From Proteobacteria bacterium UBA981 (GTDB lineage: Bacteria > Pseudomonadota > Gammaproteobacteria > Ga0077536), in assembly GCA_002292285.1 (NCBI GenBank), contig DBBP01000023.1:116437-180436 (forward strand): a stretch of 64,000 nucleotides of DNA, given 5' to 3'. Positions 34,732-43,579 of the stretch are shown here, in pieces. Both the position numbers and the translations under genes were made by a program. Each line of letters begins with the position of its first letter. Position 1 is the first letter of the stretch. A model generated the notes under the pieces. The model was not told where the DNA came from. It searched no databases and worked only from the letters and a program-made list of their open reading frames with translations.

Positions 34732-37329
34732 TCAATCCGCGACGACGACGTTTACCAACTTGCCAGGAACGACCACGATTTTGCGGATCGTTTTGCCTGC
34801 GGTAAAGCGCAGCACATTCTCGTCGATCATCGCAGCAGCCTCGCAGGCTGCCTTATCAGCGTTCGCTGCGACTTGAATGAGAGCACGTTTTCGCCCATTC
34901 ACCTGCACCACCAGATCCATCTCTTCGCGCTCGAGTGCGTTTTCGTCGGCTTGCGGCCAGGGAGAATCGGTTAATTCTTCAGCGTGCCCGAGCCCGGTCC
35001 ACAGGACCGCTGAAAAATGCGGCACGATGGGGCCGAGCAGCTGCACTGCGGCGCTCAGCCCTTCCTGACGCACCGCGCGGCTGGCGTCGTCTTCACCCCG
35101 CATACGACCAAGGTGATTGACCATTTCCATAACTGCCGCAATAGCGGTGTTGAACTTGTAGCGCCGGCTGATATCGTCCGACACCTTAACGATCGTTTCG
35201 TGAATGTGCCGGCGTAGGGTTTTAAGCTCCGGGCTCAGCGCTGTCATCGATGCAGGACCCGGGACTCCGCCGGCAATATGCTCGCTGGTCATTCGCCACA
35301 GGGATTTGAGGAAGCGAAACGCACCCTCAACCGCGCTATCTGACCATTCCAGGGATTGGTCGGGCGGCGCAGCAAACATGGTGTACAGGCGCACTGTGTC
35401 AGCCCCGTAGCGATCAATTAGCGCTTGTGGATCGACGCCGTTATTCTTCGATTTCGACATCTTCTCCACCGGACCGATATCGACTGACGTCCCGTCGCTG
35501 CGCAGACGCGCACTAGTCACCCGGCCTTTTTCGTCAGTTTCGACGTCCACTTCGCCAGGGTTGAAATATTGCTTACGCCCGTTGGCGCCGTCGCGAAAAT
35601 ACGTTTCCTTACACACCATGCCCTGGGTCAGCAGCCGCTTGAAAGGCTCGTCAGATTTAACCAGACCCACATCGCGCATCGCTTTATGAAAAAAGCGCGC
35701 GTACAGAAGATGCAAAACAGCGTGCTCGATACCACCAATGTAGATATCCACGGGCATCCAGTAATCCACCCGCTCGTCGACCATCGCGTTAGCGTCCGGG
35801 CAACAAAAACGCGAAAAGTACCAAGATGACTCAAAGAAGGTATCGAAGGTGTCCGTCTCACGACGTCCGCGGCCGCCGTCAGGCAAGGGTGCATCAATGA
35901 AAGCGCTCATCGTGCTGAGCGGCGAGACGACCCCTTCACCGACGATATCTTCGGGCAGAGTGATCGGCAGGCGCTCGTCCGTCTCCGGCACGACGTTGCC
36001 GTCAGCATCGTAGAGCACCGGGATCGGGCAGCCCCAATAGCGTTGGCGCGATACCAGCCAGTCGCGCAGTCGATACTGTACCTGGCGATCGGCGCGGCCT
36101 GCTGCTTCCAATTCGCCTGCAATCGAATCAAACGCCGCTTTGAAATCGAGGCCGTCCCGTGCACCGCTATTGATCAAAATTCCGTAGTCGGCCGAGGCGC
36201 CTGCTTCGATGTCTACCGTGGAACCGTCTGCCGGGGTGATCACTTGTCGAATCGGCAAATCATGTTTGCGTGCGAATTCCCAGTCGCGTTGATCGTGGGC
36301 GGGTACGGACATCACTGCCCCCGTGCCGTAACCAATTAAAACGAAATTCGCGACCCACACCGGTAGCGGTTCACCGGTCAGGGGATGGTCAACGCTGACG
36401 CCGAGCGGCAAACCGCGCTTCTCCATCTTCTCCAGTACCGCTTCTGATGTGGATTGGTGGCGGCTTTCTTCAATGAATGCGGCAATCTCAGCGTTACTTT
36501 GCGCCGCTGCCGCTGCCAGCGGATGCTCAGGCGCGACGGCCATATAAGTCGCGCCGTAAAGCGTGTCCGGACGCGTGGTAAAGACCTCGAGTTCGCCGTC
36601 ACCGCGAGTGAGGGCGAAACGAATTGAAAGGCCTTCAGAGCGACCGATCCAATTCCGCTGCATGGTTTTGACAGCTTCCGGCCAATCGTCCATGCGCTCG
36701 AGCTCGTCGAGCAGTTCATCTGCATAGGCCGTGATCTTGAGAAACCATTGTGGAATCTCACGCCGCTCAACGGGTGCGCCAGAGCGCCAGCCGCAACCGT
36801 CGATGACCTGCTCATTCGCCAGCACGGTTTGATCAACCGGGTCCCAATTGACCACTGCCGTGTCACGGTAAACCAGACCCTTTTCGTAAAGCTGGGTAAA
36901 GAACCACTGCTCCCATTGATAATAATCAGGCTCGCATGTGGCCAGTTCGCGGTCCCAATCGTAGGCGAAGCCAAGACGCTCCAGTTGCGCACGCATATAA
37001 GCAATGTTGGAACGCGTCCATTCGGCAGGCGGCACGTTGTTCTCGATAGCTGCGTTTTCAGCGGGTAGTCCGAATGCGTCCCAGCCCATGGGCTGCAGCA
37101 CGTTTTTGCCCAGCATGCGCTGGTAGCGCGAAATTACGTCGCCGATCGTGTAATTCCGCACGTGCCCCATGTGCAAGCGGCCGCTCGGGTAAGGGAACAT
37201 ACACAAGCAGTAGAACTTTTCTCGAGAGGGGTCTTCACTGACCTTGAACACAGCATTCTCGGCCCAATGCTGCTGTATCACCGGTTCGATCTTGTCCGGC
37301 TCGTACCGGTCTGTGAGAAGCTCCTGCAT
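34732..37329 (-). CDS. leuS: Leucyl-tRNA synthetase LeuS
   Basis: This class I synthetase charges tRNA-Leu. The 865-residue protein has the HIGH motif as HMGH in GRLHMGHVRNYTIGD, a CP1 editing domain (about 225-415, with FTTRPDTLYGATYM), the KMSKS motif in EKMSKSKNNGVDP and a C-terminal anticodon-binding region. Length is typical (860). It heads the leuS-lptE-holA-proA-nadD-rsfS-rlmH series, and an upstream terminator separates it from the ComEA-like gene. Confidence 0.98.
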   Translation of the reverse strand: MQELLTDRYEPDKIEPVIQQHWAENAVFKVSEDPSREKFYCLCMFPYPSGRLHMGHVRNYTIGDVISRYQRMLGKNVLQPMGWDAFGLPAENAAIENNVPPAEWTRSNIAYMRAQLERLGFAYDWDRELATCEPDYYQWEQWFFTQLYEKGLVYRDTAVVNWDPVDQTVLANEQVIDGCGWRSGAPVERREIPQWFLKITAYADELLDELERMDDWPEAVKTMQRNWIGRSEGLSIRFALTRGDGELEVFTTRPDTLYGATYMAVAPEHPLAAAAAQSNAEIAAFIEESRHQSTSEAVLEKMEKRGLPLGVSVDHPLTGEPLPVWVANFVLIGYGTGAVMSVPAHDQRDWEFARKHDLPIRQVITPADGSTVDIEAGASADYGILINSGARDGLDFKAAFDSIAGELEAAGRADRQVQYRLRDWLVSRQRYWGCPIPVLYDADGNVVPETDERLPITLPEDIVGEGVVSPLSTMSAFIDAPLPDGGRGRRETDTFDTFFESSWYFSRFCCPDANAMVDERVDYWMPVDIYIGGIEHAVLHLLYARFFHKAMRDVGLVKSDEPFKRLLTQGMVCKETYFRDGANGRKQYFNPGEVDVETDEKGRVTSARLRSDGTSVDIGPVEKMSKSKNNGVDPQALIDRYGADTVRLYTMFAAPPDQSLEWSDSAVEGAFRFLKSLWRMTSEHIAGGVPGPASMTALSPELKTLRRHIHETIVKVSDDISRRYKFNTAIAAVMEMVNHLGRMRGEDDASRAVRQEGLSAAVQLLGPIVPHFSAVLWTGLGHAEELTDSPWPQADENALEREEMDLVVQVNGRKRALIQVAANADKAACEAAAMIDENVLRFTAGKTIRKIVVVPGKLVNVVVAD

Positions 37330-37466
37330 GAATTTTTCGCGCTCTTCGGCGGCCTTTCGATTGTGCGGCCAGGGCGGTAATCGAGCGCCGCGAGTTAGCG
37401 CTCGACATCGACTGGCGACAGGGAATTATTCGGGCGCCGAGCATACAGCAGGCCCAGAACGCGCGC

Positions 37467-37497
37467 AAAAAAAAGCCGGCGAGAAAACAACGCCGGC
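37467..37497 (-). terminator. Rho-independent terminator after the ComEA-like gene
   Basis: On the minus strand a perfect 7-bp GC stem (GCCGGCG / CGCCGGC) with a nine-base loop is followed by eight T residues. It lies 30 bases past the ComEA-like stop codon and before leuS. Confidence 0.9.
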
Positions 37498-37527
37498 CAA
37501 GCCTGAGGAGGGCTAAAAACTAACGCG

Positions 37528-37797
37528 TTACGGATTCCCTGCGGTCAATCGCTCACGATTATTGGCAACCGTCGCTTCGCCAATACCCTTAACCAAAAGC
37601 AAATCATCAACCGACTTGAAGGGACCGTGCTGACTGCGAAATTCAACGATTGCCGCAGCCTTGGCCGGCCCGATGCCGACGATAATAGAGGCGAGGGTTT
37701 CCGCGTCAGCAGAATTCAAGTCGAGTCGGTCGGCCGCGCTGAGCGCAAGGCTCGATAACAGCAAACCGACTGTACACAGAGCTTTGAGTTTTGACAT
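37528..37797 (-). CDS. ComEA-like helix-hairpin-helix protein
   Basis: This 89-residue protein has a signal peptide (about 1-22) and a double helix-hairpin-helix domain: RLDLNSADAETLASIIVGIG, then FKSVDDLLLVKGIGEATVAN. It is therefore exported and probably binds double-stranded DNA without sequence specificity, as in ComEA of competence systems; no other competence gene is near. The second ATG (37797) is chosen because AAGGAG lies 8 bases upstream of it but only 2 bases upstream of the first ATG (37803). Its own terminator follows, so it is probably transcribed alone. Confidence 0.88.
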   Translation of the reverse strand: MSKLKALCTVGLLLSSLALSAADRLDLNSADAETLASIIVGIGPAKAAAIVEFRSQHGPFKSVDDLLLVKGIGEATVANNRERLTAGNP

Positions 37798-38069
37798 ATC
37801 CATGTCTCCTTAATTTTCCATTAGTTTCGCGCTTGTCGGCCCAGTGCCGACACCGCGAACGTGTAGTAAAGCCTACCCACGCAATGAATTCGCAGCGAGC
37901 CGAAAGTGCGCCCGGCGCGTGCCCTATCTAGGGAATTTCTCCCGCATGGCGTTTCTCATTCGGCGTTGCGCGACGCCAGAAGGGCGACGAAATCGTGGTA
38001 ATTTCATTAAGCTGTAGTACTTTTATTGTACGATCGATATTCCGAACTCGCTGTGAATGACTCTCTGAT

Positions 38070-38765
38070 ATGGCCAAAACGGTGCTCATCGTCGACGATG
38101 AACCTGCTATCCGGCAGGTTTTGAGCTTTACTCTCAGCGGCGAGGGTTACGAGCTTTTTGAAGCGGCAGACGCTGACGCGGCGCTGGCTGTAATCGAACA
38201 AGCGCGCCCCGACTTAATTCTCCTCGACTGGATGCTGCCCGGCTTGAGCGGCCTCGATTTGGCGCGCCGCTTGCGCCGCGATTCGAAGACCAAAGACATC
38301 GCTATCATCATGCTTACCGCGCGGGGCGAAGAAGACGACCGCGTGCGAGGCCTCGATAGCGGCGCCGACGATTTCATTACCAAGCCTTTTTCCTCTCGCG
38401 AACTCTTGGCTCGCGTGCGCGCGATTTTTCGCCGTTTACGACCGGCGGCTGAGCAATCCAGCGAACTCCAAGCCGGGCCGTTGACTCTCAATGCAGAAAC
38501 GAAGCGGGTTACCTGCGATAGCCGCACCCTCGCGCTGAGTTCAACTGAGTTTCAATTGCTGCATTTTCTAATGAGTCACCCTGAACGGGTCTACACGCGC
38601 AGCCAGCTGCTGGACGGCGTGTGGGGAGAAAATACATATATTGAAGATCGCACGGTCGACGTCCATATACGCCGCCTACGCGTCATTCTCGAGCCGCACC
38701 ATTGCGACGTGTTCGTACAAACCGTGCGCGGCGTCGGCTATCGGTTTTCGACGCGTCTGGGATAA
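38070..38765 (+). CDS. phoB: Phosphate regulon response regulator PhoB
   Basis: PhoB activates phosphate-starvation genes by binding PHO boxes. The 231-residue protein has a receiver domain with phospho-acceptor Asp53 (LILLDWMLPG), acidic pair at residues 9-10 and Lys105 (FITKPFSSRE), followed by an OmpR/PhoB winged-helix DNA-binding domain with LLDGVWGENTYIEDRTVDVH. phoR follows after 75 bases. No convincing PHO box was found in front of phoB itself. Confidence 0.97.
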   Translation: MAKTVLIVDDEPAIRQVLSFTLSGEGYELFEAADADAALAVIEQARPDLILLDWMLPGLSGLDLARRLRRDSKTKDIAIIMLTARGEEDDRVRGLDSGADDFITKPFSSRELLARVRAIFRRLRPAAEQSSELQAGPLTLNAETKRVTCDSRTLALSSTEFQLLHFLMSHPERVYTRSQLLDGVWGENTYIEDRTVDVHIRRLRVILEPHHCDVFVQTVRGVGYRFSTRLG

Positions 38766-38840
38766 ATCGCGCGCCGCTTCATGTCGCACCTAAAAAGCGG
38801 GATAATCACGTCTATCGCTCGTTGGCGCTAAGGGAATCTC

Positions 38841-40175
38841 ATGCAGTCGAGAGATTTGTGGCGGCTTGGCACGTTAATGCTTCTCGGACTGGCAGTCGGC
38901 CTGACTGTCGGTGCAGCGTCGTGGGGTTTGCTGGCCGGCGCCCTCGTTTACATTTCCATTGTGCATCGCGACCTTGCACATCTGCTGAAATGGTTACGCA
39001 ACCGGAAAACCTATTCCGCTCCCGAGCGTAGCGGTATTGTCGAAGACTTGTCGCTCGAAATTGACTACCTCCGTGAACGCCACAAAAAACGCAAAAAGAA
39101 GCTCAGCGCGTATCTTCGCCAATTTCGTAAAGCCACACGCGCTTTACCCGATGCCACCGTCGTACTCGACAATCAGGATGAAGTTCGTTGGGCAAATGAC
39201 GCTGCGCGTGCCGTATTGGGGGTGAAATGGCCGACCGACGCCGGCCAACGGGTGACGAATCTGTTTCGAGAACCGCGTCTGCGTAAATTCATGCAGGAGC
39301 GGGCTACGTCGCGCAGCGACACCATCGAAATCGAAAGCCCCATCGATAGCGAACGACAACTGAGCGTTGTGACCGCACCCTACGGCAGTAATCAACGTTT
39401 ATTGGTGGCGCGCGATGTCACGCAAATGTACCGGGCCAATCAGACTCGTCGTGACTTCGTGGCGAACGTGTCGCACGAATTGCGTACCCCACTGACTGTG
39501 ATCCGCGGTTATCTGGAAAATCTCATCGACCGCGGTGACGAATGCCCACCGGGCTGGGAGTTGGCGCTGGAACAGATGTCCAGTCATGCCACGCGCATGA
39601 GCAATTTGGTCGAGGAGTTGTTGCTGCTGTCTCGCCTCGAATCGGAAACCGCCGTGCGCGAACCGGAACGTGTGGACGTGGCGGGCATGTTGACAGAGAT
39701 TCACGCTCAGGCGCGCGCTTTAAGCGGCGACAAAGAACATCTGTTTTCGCTCGAAGCCGCTAGCGATATTCACCTGAATGGCGCTCGAGCGGAGCTCTTC
39801 AGTGCGTTTTCCAATCTGGTCTTCAACGCCGTCCACTTCAGTCCGCCGCGCAGTGTGATCAGCATTCGCTGGTATCGCGACAAGGATGGCGCTCATTTTG
39901 CGGTCGAAGACAAAGGCATTGGTATCGGGGAAGAACATATCGCCCGATTGTGCGAGCGCTTTTATCGGGTTGATCCGTCCCGCCTACGCGCCAATGGTGT
40001 CGGTGGTACCGGCCTTGGGCTCGCCATCGTCAAACACGTACTGGCGCACCATCAAGCGAGCTTGAGTATCACCAGCACCATTGGCAGTGGCAGTCGTTTT
40101 AGTGCCGATTTCCCACCCGCACAGATTTACGCTTCCGAGGCCGCCGGGTCGCAATCCCGGCGTGACGCCGGTTAG
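38841..40175 (+). CDS. phoR: Phosphate regulon sensor histidine kinase PhoR
   Basis: PhoR phosphorylates PhoB when Pst transport is idle. The 444-residue inner-membrane protein has two N-terminal transmembrane helices (about 7-40) with almost no periplasmic loop, a basic coiled segment (80-98), a PAS domain (about 100-195), the phospho-acceptor His212 in VSHELRTPLTV and a HATPase domain with VFNAVHFSPP, KGIGIGEEHI and GVGGTGLGLAIV. AAGGGAA precedes the ATG. It converges with phoU. The short periplasmic loop fits PhoR, which senses through PstB/PhoU rather than ligand. Confidence 0.97.
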   Translation: MQSRDLWRLGTLMLLGLAVGLTVGAASWGLLAGALVYISIVHRDLAHLLKWLRNRKTYSAPERSGIVEDLSLEIDYLRERHKKRKKKLSAYLRQFRKATRALPDATVVLDNQDEVRWANDAARAVLGVKWPTDAGQRVTNLFREPRLRKFMQERATSRSDTIEIESPIDSERQLSVVTAPYGSNQRLLVARDVTQMYRANQTRRDFVANVSHELRTPLTVIRGYLENLIDRGDECPPGWELALEQMSSHATRMSNLVEELLLLSRLESETAVREPERVDVAGMLTEIHAQARALSGDKEHLFSLEAASDIHLNGARAELFSAFSNLVFNAVHFSPPRSVISIRWYRDKDGAHFAVEDKGIGIGEEHIARLCERFYRVDPSRLRANGVGGTGLGLAIVKHVLAHHQASLSITSTIGSGSRFSADFPPAQIYASEAAGSQSRRDAG

Positions 40176-40242
40176 CAGGCTGGGGTAAAAAAACTCCTGG
40201 GCTCTCGTCCAGCGCGTCACGCGCAGATTCGTATCGCGCAAA

Positions 40243-40965
40243 CTAGCGATTGCGCTGGCGCAACTCCTCTTCAACCTGTTCCAACGCTACATGGCGCACG
40301 TCTTTGCCTTCGACGAGGTAAATGACGTTCTCGCAAATGTTATGAGCGTGGTCGCCGATACGCTCGAGCGCGCGCAATGCGAGTACCGCATCGAGAACCG
40401 GCGAAATGGCGCGCGGGTCTTCCATCATGAATGTGATCAGGTTGCGCATAATCACATCGGTCTCTGCATCGATTTCGCGATCTTCACGCGCGACTGCAAA
40501 TGCCGCTGTCGAGTCCATGCGCGCAAACGCGTCGAGCGCCCGATGCAGCATTTGCAAAACATGGTTACCCATGGACAGCATGCCAACGTAATAAGTTTTC
40601 AGTGCGCTGGGTTCCGACAGCTGCAAAATCAGGCGTGCGATTTTCTCAGTCTCGTCGCCGATGCGTTCGAGGTCCGTAATGGTTTTGCTGACTGCCAGCA
40701 CGAGACGTAAATCCCCGGCGGCTGGCTGACGCCGCAGCAAGATGTCAGTGCAGTCGCTATCGATCTCGACTTCCAGTGAGTTGACCTGGAAATCGTTGAC
40801 CGCAACATACTCGGCGTTCTCAAAATCGCCATCGGACAGAGTCGCAAGAACTTTCTTCAGGTGATTCTCAACCAACCCGCCCATTGCCAACACTTTGGAA
40901 CGAATATCTTCCAGCTCGTTGTCGAATTGCTGGGAAATATGGTGCGGTATCCGCGACGTGCTCAT
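40243..40965 (-). CDS. phoU: Phosphate signalling complex protein PhoU
   Basis: PhoU couples Pst transport state to PhoR and represses the Pho regulon when phosphate is plentiful. From ATG 40965 (AAGGAAA binding site) it has 240 residues of two three-helix PhoU bundles, with metal-binding E/D motifs such as VNSLEVEIDSDCTDIL and DREIDAETDVIMRNL and the closing ALERIGDHAHNICENVIYLV. It is the last gene of pstC-pstA-pstB-phoU. Confidence 0.96.
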   Translation of the reverse strand: MSTSRIPHHISQQFDNELEDIRSKVLAMGGLVENHLKKVLATLSDGDFENAEYVAVNDFQVNSLEVEIDSDCTDILLRRQPAAGDLRLVLAVSKTITDLERIGDETEKIARLILQLSEPSALKTYYVGMLSMGNHVLQMLHRALDAFARMDSTAAFAVAREDREIDAETDVIMRNLITFMMEDPRAISPVLDAVLALRALERIGDHAHNICENVIYLVEGKDVRHVALEQVEEELRQRNR

Positions 40966-41028
40966 ACGGTTTCCTTCGCTAACAAAGACTGCGTGACTCA
41001 TTCACCAATTCGCCATCGACGGATGTGC

Positions 41029-41916
41029 TCACCCGTAGCGTCCAGTGATGTAGTCCTCGGTCTGTTTTTTCTCAGGCGCGGTGAACAGGGCCTTGGTGGA
41101 TCCGACTTCGATCAAATCGCCCATGTACATGAATGCGGTAAAGTCGGATACACGTGCGGCCTGTTGCATATTGTGGGTCACGATGACGATGGTGTAGTCA
41201 TTCTTCAGCTCGTAGATAAGTTCTTCGATTTTAAGCGTCGAAATCGGATCGAGCGCCGAGGCAGGCTCGTCGAGCAGCAAGACTTCGGGCTCGATTGCGA
41301 TCGCTCGGGCAATCACCAGGCGCTGCTGCTGACCACCGGACAATCCGAGCGCGCTATCGTGAACGCGGTCTTTCACCTCGTCCCACAGCGCTGCCCGGCG
41401 TAGCGAGCGCTCCACTGCTTTGTCGAGAACCCGGCGCGCCTTGATACCTTGAATTCGCAATCCGTAGGCGACATTCTCGTAAATCGACTTCGGGAACGGG
41501 TTAGGTTTTTGAAACACCATACCGACGCGCCGTCGCAGGGTGGCGATATTGATACTGGCGTCGAAAATGTTCTCTCCCTGCAGATTAACTTCGCCGTCGA
41601 TGCGCACGTTGTCTATCAAATCGTTCATCCGATTGAAGCAACGTAGCAGCGTCGATTTCCCGCAGCCTGAGGGACCGATGAACGCGGTCACCCGTTTCTC
41701 CGGGATCACCAGGTTGATATCGCGCAGGGCCTGCTTTTCGCTGTAGAACAGATTGAGATTTTTGACGTCGATGCAAATGGGGAGATCGGCTTCTTGCGTT
41801 TGCGCGCCGTGGCTGCCGCGCAGGGCGTCGACATCCACGCGGCGGCTTAAGCCTGCGTTGGCGGGATTGTTCGAGATGTCCGTCGCCTCCCTGTGTGGCT
41901 CAGGTTTCTGCTGCAT
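41029..41916 (-). CDS. pstB: Phosphate ABC transporter ATP-binding protein PstB
   Basis: PstB powers high-affinity phosphate import. The 295-residue protein has Walker A GPSGCGKSTLL, the PstB-specific CFNRMNDL, signature LSGGQQQRLVIARA and Walker B VLLLDEPASALDP. It carries about 40 extra residues at the N-terminus compared with E. coli (257). It overlaps pstA by 17 bases; phoU follows after 63 bases. Confidence 0.97.
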   Translation of the reverse strand: MQQKPEPHREATDISNNPANAGLSRRVDVDALRGSHGAQTQEADLPICIDVKNLNLFYSEKQALRDINLVIPEKRVTAFIGPSGCGKSTLLRCFNRMNDLIDNVRIDGEVNLQGENIFDASINIATLRRRVGMVFQKPNPFPKSIYENVAYGLRIQGIKARRVLDKAVERSLRRAALWDEVKDRVHDSALGLSGGQQQRLVIARAIAIEPEVLLLDEPASALDPISTLKIEELIYELKNDYTIVIVTHNMQQAARVSDFTAFMYMGDLIEVGSTKALFTAPEKKQTEDYITGRYG

Positions 41917-43579
41917 TGTACCTGTCCCTCAAACGGTTTCGAATTGTGATCGCGGCAAGATTAAGCGTGACGATAATGATCACCAGTAACAATGACGTGG
42001 CATAAACCAATGGGCGTGCAGCTTCGACATTCGGACTTTGAAATCCGACATCAAAAATATGGAAACCCAGGTGCATGAACTTACGATCAAGGTGTAAGAA
42101 CGGAAAGCTGCCATCCAGCGGCAAGGACGGCGCGAGCTTAACCACACCGACCATCATCAGCGGCGCGACTTCGCCGGCAGCGCGCGCGACCGCGAGAATA
42201 AGGCCGGTCATCATGGCTGGCGTTGCCATCGGCAACACCGTGCGCCATAGCGTCTCGGCCTTTGTTGCACCGAGCGCGAGGCTCCCTTCACGGATGCTGC
42301 GCGGAATGCGTGACAGCCCCTCTTCGGTCGCTACGATGACAACCGGTACCGTCAGCAAGGCGAGCGTCAGCGACGACCACAACATGCCCGGCGTGCCAAA
42401 GGTCGGGGCGGGCAGGGCCTCGGGGAAGAACAACTGATCGATCGTACCGCCGGCGTAATACACGAAAAAACCAAGGCCGAATACGCCGTAAACGACTGAA
42501 GGTACCCCGGCCAGGTTATTCACCGCGATGCGAATAATGCGTGTCAGCGTGCCCTGATGGGCGTATTCGCGCAGATAAATCGCAGCGATGACGCCAAACG
42601 GGGTCACCAGGACTGACATCAGCAAGACCATCAGGACAGTGCCGAAGATGGCTGGGAATACGCCACCTTCGGTATTCGCCTCGCGCGGGTCGTCAAGCAA
42701 GAACTCAGCTATTTTTGAGCCGTAGTGCCGCAGCTTCTCCACCACGTTCATGCGATTCGGTGCAAACACGCGCACCAGAGTCTGGACGTTCAGATCAGTC
42801 ACCGCGCCGTCGATCGTGCGCACGGTGATGGTGTCGCGAACAATCTCGCCGTACAGCACCGCCAGTTCCTCGCTGAGCCGGTTGTAAATCTCGTCCTGGC
42901 TACGGCCGACCGCCTCCAGATCCGCGTACCGCGGATCGTCAGTTGGCGCACCATCAAGCTGCAGCGCTCGACGTTGCAGACGCAGGCGTTCAAGGGTCGC
43001 GCTGACCTTGCCCATGGTGTGTTTCTCGATCGCACTGATGCGCGCTTTCAGCACCTGTTTACGCGCCAGCCGTTCGCGCAAGGCTGGCCATGCTTGCTCA
43101 CCACTGGCTACCAATTCGCCGGATTCCTTAACGCCTTCCAGGTAGCCGTAAAAATTCCCCCATTCTTCGCGCTCGGCAACAAAGACGTCCGGCGGATAGT
43201 CCATCCCGGTAAACTCGGCTTCGCTGAACCATTTGAAATCGAAACCGTTAACGTCGCGATTGCCAATCTTGAGCAGATAGCGGTCAACGAAATCCCGCCC
43301 CGGGGGAACTTCAATTCCAAGCGCTTTCACGCGCGCCGCGGTCACGGTTTCGCGGTCGACGATCTGCCCCAACGCATAGGGCACGTCGGTGCCTTCAATC
43401 AAATGTAAACGTGCAACGTCGTGTGGCCAGAAATGCCCCATGCCGCGCAAGGTGATCAGCAAAAGCAAACCGAACACCATGATCAAACTGAAACTCACAG
43501 TGCCGGCAGTCAGCCAGATCCATGGCATGCCAGAGCGGAACCAGCCGAGTAAGGATTTTTCCGGGTCCGGTGCTGCCAT
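41900..43579 (-). CDS. pstA: Phosphate ABC transporter permease PstA, long form
   Basis: PstA is one of the two membrane subunits of the phosphate importer. This 559-residue version is nearly twice the length of E. coli PstA (296). After a first transmembrane helix (about 21-46) comes a polar domain of about 230 residues with a coiled-coil centre (around 165-215, Arg/Glu/Leu-rich), then the normal permease domain (about 280-555) with the EAA loop SIREGSLALGATKAETLWRT. The extra domain should be periplasmic if the N-terminus is inside. ATG 43579 overlaps the pstC stop (TGATG). Confidence 0.94.
   Translation of the reverse strand: MAAPDPEKSLLGWFRSGMPWIWLTAGTVSFSLIMVFGLLLLITLRGMGHFWPHDVARLHLIEGTDVPYALGQIVDRETVTAARVKALGIEVPPGRDFVDRYLLKIGNRDVNGFDFKWFSEAEFTGMDYPPDVFVAEREEWGNFYGYLEGVKESGELVASGEQAWPALRERLARKQVLKARISAIEKHTMGKVSATLERLRLQRRALQLDGAPTDDPRYADLEAVGRSQDEIYNRLSEELAVLYGEIVRDTITVRTIDGAVTDLNVQTLVRVFAPNRMNVVEKLRHYGSKIAEFLLDDPREANTEGGVFPAIFGTVLMVLLMSVLVTPFGVIAAIYLREYAHQGTLTRIIRIAVNNLAGVPSVVYGVFGLGFFVYYAGGTIDQLFFPEALPAPTFGTPGMLWSSLTLALLTVPVVIVATEEGLSRIPRSIREGSLALGATKAETLWRTVLPMATPAMMTGLILAVARAAGEVAPLMMVGVVKLAPSLPLDGSFPFLHLDRKFMHLGFHIFDVGFQSPNVEAARPLVYATSLLLVIIIVTLNLAAITIRNRLRDRYNAAET

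Noticed and set aside
36378..37004. 208-codon frame inside leuS
   Set aside because: Out-of-frame shadow of leuS with unusual composition and no binding site.
37990..38069. Possible PHO box upstream of phoB
   Set aside because: CTGTAGTAC and CTGTGAATG half-site-like strings are present but no second half lies 11 bases away, so the match is not better than chance.
40142..40160. GC-rich hairpin near the end of phoR (GCCGGG / CCCGGC)
   Set aside because: It lies inside the phoR coding sequence before the stop codon and no T-run follows, so it is not called a terminator.
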